Shown here piece after piece: positions 16,830-23,814 of a DNA stretch of 34,736 bases. The stretch is taken from NCBI RefSeq assembly GCF_014696225.1, contig NZ_JACJPV010000039.1, positions 1-34,736 on the forward strand, read 5' to 3'. The number at the start of each line of letters is the position of its first letter. The stretch's first letter is position 1. The position numbers and the translations under genes were made by a program. This DNA is from Anabaena sp. FACHB-1237. Its GTDB lineage: Bacteria; Cyanobacteriota; Cyanobacteriia; Cyanobacteriales; Nostocaceae. Below the pieces are notes generated by a model. The model did no database searches. It worked only from the letters and a program-made list of their open reading frames with translations, and was not told the origin of the DNA.

Positions 16830-17789
16830 CTAACTTATTTTCTCCTCGACCGTAGCCACTGGTAAATCTTTTTGAGTGCTATATTCTGTCCAAGAACCTT
16901 CATAAATTCTCACCTTGGGATAATTAAGCAGATGCTTTAAAACCACATATTGTAATGTAGCCTCCCGTCCCGTACTGCAAGAAACAATAATGTCATTTGC
17001 AGGGACAATCTTTTTATCTGCCAGAATTTGCTTAATCTCATCTAATGACTTTAATTTATGAGGATTTTTAGCATCTGTAAATGTTACCCAAGGAATATTT
17101 CGTGCCCCAGGAATATGTCCATTGCGTATCCAAATATTTTCCTCACCTCGAAACAATTTTTCTGGTCTAGGATCAATAAAAACAACTCCCGGTTTACCAA
17201 TAAGTTTCCTCACATCATTTAAACTCACTCGCACGGAAGGATTATCTTTGACTGTGAATTTACCAACTGAGTATTTAGGAAATTCTTTCGTAACATCTTC
17301 ACTAGCTTTGTAACCAGCATAACCACCATCTAAGACGGCAATATCTTTGAGTCCAGAACGTTCTAGTAAATAAGCAACCATTGTTGCACCTAAAACATCT
17401 CTACCATCTGAATATACAAGTACACGACTGTTATTTGTTACTCCTGAATAGGCAAATATTTCTCCTAATTTCTGATTTTTCCAATATTGTACTGGTAATC
17501 CTTCTTTTGGACCTCTAAAAGCTATGTCGGCAATGTTTACGGCATTAGGAAGATGTCCTTCTATATAGTCAAGAGGAAAATTACGTACATCTAAAATTCT
17601 CAAGTTGGGATCTTTGGCATTTTCAGCTACCCAATTTGGCGAAACAAACTGAATCTTAGCGGAAGAATTAGCTGATAATACTGGCAAAGGTAATAAGGGA
17701 ATACTGACTACCAAGGCAAAAAACATCGCCACCAAAGCAAATAACTTAGGTTTTTTCAGATTTTTGAAAGAGAAACTTTTAAATGTCAT
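16830..17789 (-). CDS. Exported two-domain rhodanese (thiosulfate sulfurtransferase)
   Basis: Transfers sulfane sulfur from a donor such as thiosulfate or mercaptopyruvate to an acceptor thiol or cyanide. A signal peptide (KLFALVAMFFALVVSIPLL...VLSA) predicts a periplasmic or lumenal location. Two rhodanese domains follow: the first (about 50-165) has LDVRNFPLDYIEGHLPNAVN and lacks the catalytic cysteine, and the second (about 185-310) has IDPRPEKLFRG and the active loop CSTGREAT with Cys271. The ATG at 17789 is favoured, because AGAAGGG lies at proper distance and the GTG two codons earlier overlaps it. It heads the minus-strand sulfur gene series, and the 207-bp region upstream holds a TATAAT (17836-17841). 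Confidence 0.88.
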   Translation of the reverse strand: MTFKSFSFKNLKKPKLFALVAMFFALVVSIPLLPLPVLSANSSAKIQFVSPNWVAENAKDPNLRILDVRNFPLDYIEGHLPNAVNIADIAFRGPKEGLPVQYWKNQKLGEIFAYSGVTNNSRVLVYSDGRDVLGATMVAYLLERSGLKDIAVLDGGYAGYKASEDVTKEFPKYSVGKFTVKDNPSVRVSLNDVRKLIGKPGVVFIDPRPEKLFRGEENIWIRNGHIPGARNIPWVTFTDAKNPHKLKSLDEIKQILADKKIVPANDIIVSCSTGREATLQYVVLKHLLNYPKVRIYEGSWTEYSTQKDLPVATVEEKIS

Positions 17790-18002
17790 TTTCACCCTTC
17801 TTTGTATTTACTCACACTATTGATTAGACATCTCTATAATATAGGTAAATATGCATTTGTCATAACCCTTGTAGAGAGATTACATAGGAATATCTCTAGC
17901 ATATTTTCAGAGATGTTTATTGGTAGCTAAGATCCTAAATGCCAATCTTAGTGTAATTACTTTAATCAGCAGTAATATCAAAGTAATATCAACAACTGCA
18001 TT

Positions 18003-18674
18003 TTACGCCGATGGGACTGTTAAACCGAGAATTTTGGTAAATCTCTCTATATAAAATTCTGTAGGATTAGCAACTGCTTGAATGGATTCACGTTGACGCA
18101 AATTTTCCCACCATTGCTTTACTTTGGGTGTTTCTGTTGGTAGCGTAAAATTACGAAACTTTTCTAAAACTGGTAATCTTTCAAACCAAGGATAGAAGCT
18201 AATATCAACTAAACTGAAATTTTCTCCTAACCAGTAAGGACCATTACCAGAAAGTTTACCTAATCCTTCTTCCTCAATATATAAAAGAGACTCTAAAAAC
18301 TCTCTTCGTCCCTGTTCTTGTTCTTGGGTATCTTTACCACGCAGTAATTTATTAAAGGCTGGAACTAAACGAGTATTAGCGTAATCGCCCCAAATTCTTG
18401 CAACGGCTTTTTTAGCAGGATCATGAGGTAACAAAGCTGGTTCAGGAAATACTTCTTCTAAATACTCATTGATAATTGCGGACTCATATATTTCCACATC
18501 CCCATGTTTAATTGCGGGAACTTTACCGTAACGAGAAATATCGGTAAAGCCTTCTGGTTTGTGCTGTAAATCAATTTCAATGGGTGTAAAATCAATTCCT
18601 TTTTCTAATAAAACCGCACGAGTTCTTTGGGAGAAGGTAGAACCTTTAGTGTAATAAAGTTGTAAGGTACTCAT
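18003..18674 (-). CDS. Glutathione S-transferase family protein
   Basis: A 223-residue cytosolic GST. The N-terminal thioredoxin-like half has [20 protein letters not shown], the cis-proline motif KVPAIKHG and the glutathione-contact [11 protein letters not shown]. The helical C-terminal half follows, with the N-capping-box-like [16 protein letters not shown]. Likely roles are detoxification or repair through glutathione conjugation or thiol exchange; the class and substrate are unclear. AAGGAAAGGACGAA gives a good ribosome site. It is divergent from the TauE/SafE gene, and the shared 214-bp region holds the AGTGAA-N5-TTCACT inverted repeat, suggesting joint control. Confidence 0.9.
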   Translation of the reverse strand: MSTLQLYYTKGSTFSQRTRAVLLEKGIDFTPIEIDLQHKPEGFTDISRYGKVPAIKHGDVEIYESAIINEYLEEVFPEPALLPHDPAKKAVARIWGDYANTRLVPAFNKLLRGKDTQEQEQGRREFLESLLYIEEEGLGKLSGNGPYWLGENFSLVDISFYPWFERLPVLEKFRNFTLPTETPKVKQWWENLRQRESIQAVANPTEFYIERFTKILGLTVPSA

Positions 18675-18749
18675 TTCGTCCTTTCCTTGATGGAGTTTGA
18701 ATTTTCGGTTAATTGCCGAAATTGCCGGTTGATGACAGTTAAAAACACA

Positions 18750-18766
18750 AGTGAAATTGATTCACT
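18750..18766. promoter_or_regulatory. Candidate operator AGTGAA-N5-TTCACT between GST and tauE
   Basis: A perfect 6-bp inverted repeat (7-bp counting the flanking A/T pair) with a 5-base spacer, in the divergent GST/TauE region. The same half-sites and spacer occur at 23434-23450 in front of the aldo/keto reductase. The size suits a dimeric helix-turn-helix repressor; no regulator gene is adjacent to name. Confidence 0.55.
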
Positions 18767-18769
18767 TCA

Positions 18770-18866
18770 TAGTTTAACATTATCTACGGTTTATCGGTCT
18801 GGTTATCGTATTATATTATGAGTATTTCATAGTTTTTACTAAAAAACAAGTCTTTTAGTAATCATT
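18770..18866 (+). promoter_or_regulatory. Conserved promoter block in front of tauE (copy 1)
   Basis: About 97 bp that aligns without gaps to 23475-23571 at roughly 80% identity. It includes TTATCGGTCTGGTTATCG (direct TTATCG repeats) and a hairpin TTACTAAAA-AACAAGTC-TTTTAGTAA at 18836-18861, ending 22 bp before the TauE start. Conservation in two places suggests promoter and leader function. Confidence 0.55.
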
Positions 18867-18888
18867 ATTCTCAAAATTTAGAGTCAAG

Positions 18889-19665
18889 ATGCCTAACCAT
18901 TTAACATTTGTCCATAGCTTGCTTCTCTTAAGTACCGCGTTTATTGCCGGGTCACTTAATGCTGTAGCGGGTGGTGGTACTTTTATTACATTTCCCGCTT
19001 TAATATTTACTGGTGTATCCCCAATCACCGCTAATGCCACAAATAATACTGCTTTATGGATTGCAGCTATGGCCAGTGCAGGTGCATATCGTCACAATTT
19101 AAACATCCCAAAACGAGAACTTTTAATACTATGTATTACCAGTTTAATTGGTGGGGGAATTGGTTCTGTTATTTTCCTATATACATCACCAGATATGTTT
19201 AAAAAGCTACTTCCTTACCTGTTACTTTCAGCAACTTTGATATTTACATTTAGCGAACCTCTAAAAATGTGGTTACAATTTCAAAGCCAGAAATCATCAT
19301 CAGAATCTCCTCCTTTACTAATTCTCGTGATTGCTCAATTAGCAATATCTATCTATGGTGGTTTCTTTGGTGCAGGTTTAGGAATTTTAATGTTAGCAAC
19401 TTTAAGTTTTTTAGGTATTAAAAATATTCACACTATGAATGCTTTTAAATCTTTTCTTGGTAGTTGTATCAACGGTATCGCTATTTTTCCTTTTATCTTC
19501 GCTGGTTTAATTGCTTGGCATCAGGCTATTTTAATGGCTGTGGGTGGTTCTCTTGGTGGTTATTTGTGCGCTCATTATGCTCGGAGATTAGACCCTCGTT
19601 TTGTGCGGATATTTGTGATTTTTGTTGGTTTTAGTATGACGACTTACTTTTTTATTCGTGGTTAA
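18889..19665 (+). CDS. TauE/SafE family sulfite or organosulfur exporter
   Basis: A 258-residue membrane protein with about eight helices in two repeats. The first repeat carries AGSLNAVAGGGTFITFPAL with the family N-A-V-A-G-G-G motif. The second carries the matching YGGFFGAGLGILMLATL, followed by MNAFKSFLGSCINGIA. Relatives export sulfite, sulfoacetate or similar anions. Its place beside sulfatase, rhodanese and GST genes fits sulfur handling, but the family also has members of unknown cargo. The ATG lies 22 bp after a conserved hairpin. A degraded fragment of a second copy lies near 23580 behind a homologous promoter. Confidence 0.88.
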   Translation: MPNHLTFVHSLLLLSTAFIAGSLNAVAGGGTFITFPALIFTGVSPITANATNNTALWIAAMASAGAYRHNLNIPKRELLILCITSLIGGGIGSVIFLYTSPDMFKKLLPYLLLSATLIFTFSEPLKMWLQFQSQKSSSESPPLLILVIAQLAISIYGGFFGAGLGILMLATLSFLGIKNIHTMNAFKSFLGSCINGIAIFPFIFAGLIAWHQAILMAVGGSLGGYLCAHYARRLDPRFVRIFVIFVGFSMTTYFFIRG

Positions 19666-19782
19666 GACTGATAACTATAGTCAGATATAATTGGAGTTAT
19701 CGTCCTGATAAGCATTCTGGATTTTCATATCGGCTTTGAGGATGATAACAAATCATGTAAAATAAAAAAAAGGAGGTATGTT

Positions 19783-20028
19783 ATGACATCACAACTTCAA
19801 CAAGCTGTCAATATTGTTCAAAATCTCTCATTAGTAGAGCAGCTTGAACTGCTAAAAATACTATCCATCAGTATTCAAAAAACCCATTCTCTGGAAGTTC
19901 AAACTCAAAACGATATAAAAGATGATACAGATTTTTCATCTGAAAGTTTTCGCAAATCTTGGCAACAAGCTGTAACAGGAAAAACTCTCCCAATTTCTCA
20001 ACTTTGGGAGGACATTAACCTTGACTGA
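19783..20028 (+). CDS. Antitoxin of a type II toxin-antitoxin pair
   Basis: An 81-residue protein with a helical N-terminus (LQQAVNIVQNLSLVEQLELL, typical of cyanobacterial antitoxin-like proteins that begin with a V-x-x-L-S-x-x-E-Q-x-x-L-L pattern) and a flexible acidic C-terminus (DDTDFSSESF...LWEDINLD) that would wrap the toxin. AGGAGGT gives a strong ribosome site. The gene overlaps the downstream toxin by 8 bp, the normal layout for coupled toxin-antitoxin translation. No DNA-binding domain is evident. Confidence 0.75.
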   Translation: MTSQLQQAVNIVQNLSLVEQLELLKILSISIQKTHSLEVQTQNDIKDDTDFSSESFRKSWQQAVTGKTLPISQLWEDINLD

Positions 20029-20407
20029 TTCTTTTTTAATCGAAATTAGATTAACACCTGAATTTAGGCGGAGACTGAGAATTTTAGCCAAAAAATACCG
20101 CCAAATTCAAGTGGATATCCAGACGATTTTAGAAATGTTGCAGATGGGAGAATTTCCAGGTGCAGTCATGAAAGTGCGGGTTAAAAATAGCGATATTCAA
20201 AAAGGTAAAAGTGGAGGTTATCGTTTAATATACTGGATTGCAAATACTACATTAGTTGTTTTACTGGACATTTACTCAAAATCAGATCAAACTAATATTG
20301 AAGTGTCTGAAATTTGCCAAATTATTAATAGTTTTGATACATCACTTACAGAAGATGAAAGAGAGCAAGCGATCGCCCTATCTATAGTTACTAAATCTGA
20401 TTACTAG
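20021..20407 (+). CDS. RelE/ParE-fold toxin
   Basis: A 128-residue basic protein. LTPEFRRRLRILAKKYRQI forms the N-terminal helices, then VKVRVKNSD-type strands (MKVRVKNSDIQKGKSGGYRLIYWI) with the G-G-Y-R-L-I-Y core of RelE/ParE proteins and LVVLLDIYSKSD. Members cleave ribosome-bound mRNA or poison gyrase. The start is a TTG overlapping the antitoxin end, with GGGAGGA suitably placed upstream; no ATG is available before codon 40. Its 3' end overlaps the convergent ABC transporter gene by 17 bp, which would complicate loss of either. Confidence 0.8.
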   Translation: MTDSFLIEIRLTPEFRRRLRILAKKYRQIQVDIQTILEMLQMGEFPGAVMKVRVKNSDIQKGKSGGYRLIYWIANTTLVVLLDIYSKSDQTNIEVSEICQIINSFDTSLTEDEREQAIALSIVTKSDY

Positions 20408-22217
20408 CGGTTACTGGTAGAAATCCACCGGCTTGCATTTGCCATAATCTGTGATAAGCGCCACACTTAGCCAATAATTGAGAGTGAGTACCGTCTTCAA
20501 TAATACGACCGTGATTAAACACTAAAATCCTGTCTAAATGAGCGATCGTAGATAAACGATGGGCTACCACAATTACCGTCTTTCCATTCATTGCTGAATC
20601 TAGGGTATCTTGAATCGCTTTTTCGGTAATGGAATCAAGGCTAGAAGTAGCTTCATCTAAGATTAAGATAGGTGCATCTTTGAGGATAACACGGGCGATC
20701 GCAATCCTTTGTCTTTGTCCTCCAGATAATTTAACACCACGTTCTCCCACCAAAGAATCATAACCCTGCTTCATCTGGGCAATAAAATCGTCAGCATAGG
20801 CTTTCCGTGCTGCTTCTATCAATTCCGCCTGTGATGCTTCTAAACGTCCATAGAGAATATTTTCTAACAAGGTGCGATGGAACAGAGAAGGATCTTGAGG
20901 AATCAAACTAATTTGCGAATGTAGGGCTTCTTGAGTCATGTCTTTAATATCCACCCCATCAATTAATATTTGTCCCGATTGCGGGTCAAATAAACGCAAA
21001 ATCAGATTAACAAAAGTAGATTTTCCAGAACCAGAAAAACCCACCAATCCCACTCTTTCTCCTGGTTGAATAGTGACGGAAAGATTAGTAAACACCGTCT
21101 TCTCTGATGAGTAGCTGAAATGCACCTGCCGAAACTCAATACTACCTTTAGTAATGGCGTGATTTATAGCATTATCCCGATCAATAATTTCATGGGGTTG
21201 AATAATCGTATGAACACCATTAGCGACATTGCCAATATGTTCAAAAAATTCTAAAAACCGTTTGCTTAAATTGCGGGCTTCACTAATGATTAATAGCGAT
21301 AAACTGGTGGCAACAACGAAATCAGCCGCAGCTATTTTTCCCTGACTCCACAGAGAAAGTGAATAATATAAAGTACCGATTTTTAGAATTGCTGCTGAGA
21401 TAAACTGAAACCAGCGAATTCGTTCAGAATACCAATTAGACTTTCTCACCTCTTTCAGTTCGCGCTTTAATTGGTCATTCAAATAGCGTCGTTCAAAACC
21501 CAAACGGGCAAACAGTCGGCTACTGGTGAGATTTGTCACGGAATCTACAATAATTCCAGTGGTTTCACTTCTAGCAGATGCGGCCTTGCGGGAGTAAATT
21601 CGACATCGAGTCGCTAACCAGAAGGAAATACTGATAAACAAAACTGCCCAAATCCCCACAAATGCAGCTAGGGGAGGATAGGCGCGATAGAGTAAAATTG
21701 TAGAGACTATATAAACGATAATTACTGGCATAAATTCCGTAATCATCATTTGCATCGTTTGGGTAACGCCCAGAGAAGTTTCCGCAATGCGATGGGCTAA
21801 CGCACCAGCAAAACTACTGCTGAGATAGCGGTGGGAATGTTGCTGTAAATAGGCATATAAAGACCGAACAATATGCTGTCTGTGGATGGGATGGAGAATA
21901 GTTTGTAACAGTCCAGCAGAACGCCCAAATACCACCTCACCTATACTCAAGGACGTAAACAGAATCAAGGGTTGTCTCAAAGTATCAAAAATGAGTTTAC
22001 TGTCTCCTGTTAAGCGTGTGACACTGCGGATCATCTCACCGATCGCATAAGGTAACATAATTCCACAGGTGGCGTGTGCAATTTCCAGAAGCACCATTAC
22101 CACATACCACCAGCGAAACTGATTCACAAAATAACAAATAAATAGGAAAGGAGTATCTGGCAATTCTGGCGCATTGGGAGCGCGTTGAAAAGATTTAGAA
22201 AGTCTTATCTTTTTCAT
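20391..22217 (-). CDS. ABC exporter, fused permease and ATPase
   Basis: A 608-residue half-transporter of the lipid/multidrug/peptide exporter (ABCB/MsbA-like) type. The membrane domain occupies about residues 20-320. The ATPase domain has Walker A GFSGSGKST (393-401), signature LSGGQ (497-501), Walker B ILILDE (517-522) and the switch His553 in VAHRLST. It would work as a homodimer in the inner membrane. The cargo is unknown; the neighbouring aldo/keto reductase and exporter genes hint at stress or detoxification, which is only contextual. It is convergent with, and overlapping, the toxin gene. Confidence 0.93.
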   Translation of the reverse strand: MKKIRLSKSFQRAPNAPELPDTPFLFICYFVNQFRWWYVVMVLLEIAHATCGIMLPYAIGEMIRSVTRLTGDSKLIFDTLRQPLILFTSLSIGEVVFGRSAGLLQTILHPIHRQHIVRSLYAYLQQHSHRYLSSSFAGALAHRIAETSLGVTQTMQMMITEFMPVIIVYIVSTILLYRAYPPLAAFVGIWAVLFISISFWLATRCRIYSRKAASARSETTGIIVDSVTNLTSSRLFARLGFERRYLNDQLKRELKEVRKSNWYSERIRWFQFISAAILKIGTLYYSLSLWSQGKIAAADFVVATSLSLLIISEARNLSKRFLEFFEHIGNVANGVHTIIQPHEIIDRDNAINHAITKGSIEFRQVHFSYSSEKTVFTNLSVTIQPGERVGLVGFSGSGKSTFVNLILRLFDPQSGQILIDGVDIKDMTQEALHSQISLIPQDPSLFHRTLLENILYGRLEASQAELIEAARKAYADDFIAQMKQGYDSLVGERGVKLSGGQRQRIAIARVILKDAPILILDEATSSLDSITEKAIQDTLDSAMNGKTVIVVAHRLSTIAHLDRILVFNHGRIIEDGTHSQLLAKCGAYHRLWQMQAGGFLPVTASNQI

Positions 22218-22357
22218 AATTTTAGCTGCTGTAAAAAATTAAAATAGACATTTCCAGAAATTAAATTAATGAATGCGTTTTTCACAAACTCCTGTATAAA
22301 CGTTTAATGTAACGTCTCTATTCTTTTTCACTCCTATGTCTATCATGCAAAATTCTC

Positions 22358-23356
22358 TTAACGCACAGCATCTCCCCTGCGGTATTCAGCAGTAATGTCG
22401 TCTAATTTTTGTTTCAAATTGTCATCAAGTGTTACTTCCACAGCCTTGAGACTATCAATAAGTTGTTCTGGACGACTTGCACCAATAATAGGAGCAGTAA
22501 TAATTGGATTAGCTAAAACCCAAGCCAATGATAAGGTTGTGAGAGATAATCCTGCTAAATCTGCCACTGTGCGTAATTCATCTACAGTGTTAAACTCACG
22601 ATTATGCCAATAACGTTCTTGATAACGCTTTGCGGCTGTACCCAAAGTAAAACGAGTACCTGCTGTAGGTCCTGCTGCTTGTTTATGTTTCCCTGTCAGC
22701 AGTCCCCCGGCTAAGGGATTGTAAGGAATGACACCTAAACCTTCTTCTTGGGCTAGGGGTAATAATTCTCGCTCAATTTCCCGGAATAAGAGATTATAAC
22801 GGGGTTGAATGGAGATAAAACGAGTCAAATGACGCACATCTGCACGACCTAAAGCGCGGGCTAGTCGGTAAGCTAAGAAATTGGAAACTCCGATATAACG
22901 GACTTTACCGGCACGAACTATTGTATCCAGAGCTTCTAGGGTTTCATCCAGGGGAGTTGAAGCATCATCAGAATGCAATTGGTACAGGTCAACATAATCA
23001 GTTCCCAGTCGTTTGAGGGAAGCATCAATGGCATCTAAGATATGTTTGCGTGAAGATCCCTGATCCCAAGGTGCAGAACCAACTTTACCAACGGCTTTAG
23101 TAGCAATGATAAATTGTTCTCGTTTATCTTTTAACCAACGGCCGATAATTTCCTCAGTTCGTCCAGCAGTGGGTAGTCCTCCACCAAGGGGGTAAACATT
23201 GGCGGTATCGAGAAAGTTGATTCCTGCTTCGGCGGCAGTATCGAGAATTTTGATAGAAGTTTCTTCGTCGGTTTGTAGTCCAAAGGTCATTGTACCGAGA
23301 ACAAGTCGGGAAATGGTTAGTCCGGTTTGACCAAGTTTAGTTGTTGGTAATGTCAT
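22358..23356 (-). CDS. Aldo/keto reductase
   Basis: A 332-residue NADPH-dependent oxidoreductase with a TIM barrel. The catalytic tetrad is complete: Asp50 and Tyr55 (FLDTANVYPLG), Lys87 (ATKAVG) and His128 (LYQLHSDD). Typical blocks are GQTGLTISRLVLGTMTFG, YIGVSNF and the cofactor loop APIIGASRPEQL. It is probably of the AKR family related to bacterial general stress reductases that remove aldehydes and quinones. It lies 140 bp upstream of the ABC exporter on the same strand. The upstream region holds the same AGTGAA-N5-TTCACT element as the GST/TauE spacer. Confidence 0.92.
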   Translation of the reverse strand: MTLPTTKLGQTGLTISRLVLGTMTFGLQTDEETSIKILDTAAEAGINFLDTANVYPLGGGLPTAGRTEEIIGRWLKDKREQFIIATKAVGKVGSAPWDQGSSRKHILDAIDASLKRLGTDYVDLYQLHSDDASTPLDETLEALDTIVRAGKVRYIGVSNFLAYRLARALGRADVRHLTRFISIQPRYNLLFREIERELLPLAQEEGLGVIPYNPLAGGLLTGKHKQAAGPTAGTRFTLGTAAKRYQERYWHNREFNTVDELRTVADLAGLSLTTLSLAWVLANPIITAPIIGASRPEQLIDSLKAVEVTLDDNLKQKLDDITAEYRRGDAVR

Positions 23357-23433
23357 GAAAATGTTAGTTGTAGAATTTTTATTTCACGCAAAGGCGCGAA
23401 GGGGAAGAGTGTGTTGCATGACAAAAACATAGA

Positions 23434-23450
23434 AGTGAAGAAATTTCACT
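23434..23450. promoter_or_regulatory. Candidate operator AGTGAA-N5-TTCACT upstream of the aldo/keto reductase
   Basis: AGTGAA, GAAAT, TTCACT: the same half-sites and spacer length as 18750-18766, with a different spacer sequence. It lies 78 bp before the reductase start and 24 bp before the copied promoter block (the distance is 3 bp in the other copy). Confidence 0.5.
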
Positions 23451-23474
23451 CCTGTTTTGACTGGTAAACTACCA

Positions 23475-23571
23475 GGGTTTAACGTTAACTACAGTTTATT
23501 GGTCGGATTATCGTAGTAAGATAAAAGTATTCCATAGTTTTTACTAAAAAACAAGTCTTTTGGTAAACATT
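23475..23571 (+). promoter_or_regulatory. Duplicated tauE-type promoter block (copy 2)
   Basis: Aligns without gaps to 18770-18866 at about 80% identity, including an identical 20-base run beginning CATAGTTTTTACTAAAAAAC and the hairpin TTACTAAAA...TTTTGGTAA. No intact gene follows, only a TauE-like scrap. Confidence 0.6.
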
Positions 23572-23576
23572 CTTTT

Positions 23577-23636
23577 TATTTGCTGGAGAAATTGGTTCTG
23601 TAATTTTGTTATACTCAAAATGGTTTAGTTATCTGA
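23577..23636 (+). pseudogene. Fragment of a second TauE/SafE gene
   Basis: The bases after the promoter copy read LFAGEIGSVILLYS, matching LIGGGIGSVIFLYT (about residues 86-99) of the intact TauE/SafE protein; at DNA level ATTGGTTCTGT is identical. The start codon and first ~85 codons are missing and nothing recognisable follows, so this is a deletion remnant of a paralogue. Confidence 0.55.
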
Positions 23637-23650
23637 TTCTACAGATAGGA

Positions 23651-23667
23651 GTTTAGCACTGCTAAAC
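23651..23667. repeat. Palindrome GTTTAGCA-C-TGCTAAAC
   Basis: A perfect 8-bp inverted repeat around one base, in the spacer before the esterase gene. It is of the same family as the compound repeat at 10912-10965. Confidence 0.65.
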
Positions 23668-23814
23668 CCTTACATATATGTATGAGTTTTTAGTGATTTT
23701 GCAAAATTCCAAACCTAATCCGTGTTTATTGTATAAGTTTTTGGATGTGTTTAAACATCTACTTTATTATTTACTAAGTTTACTGACTAAAACCTTTAAT
23801 AACCATACATTATC

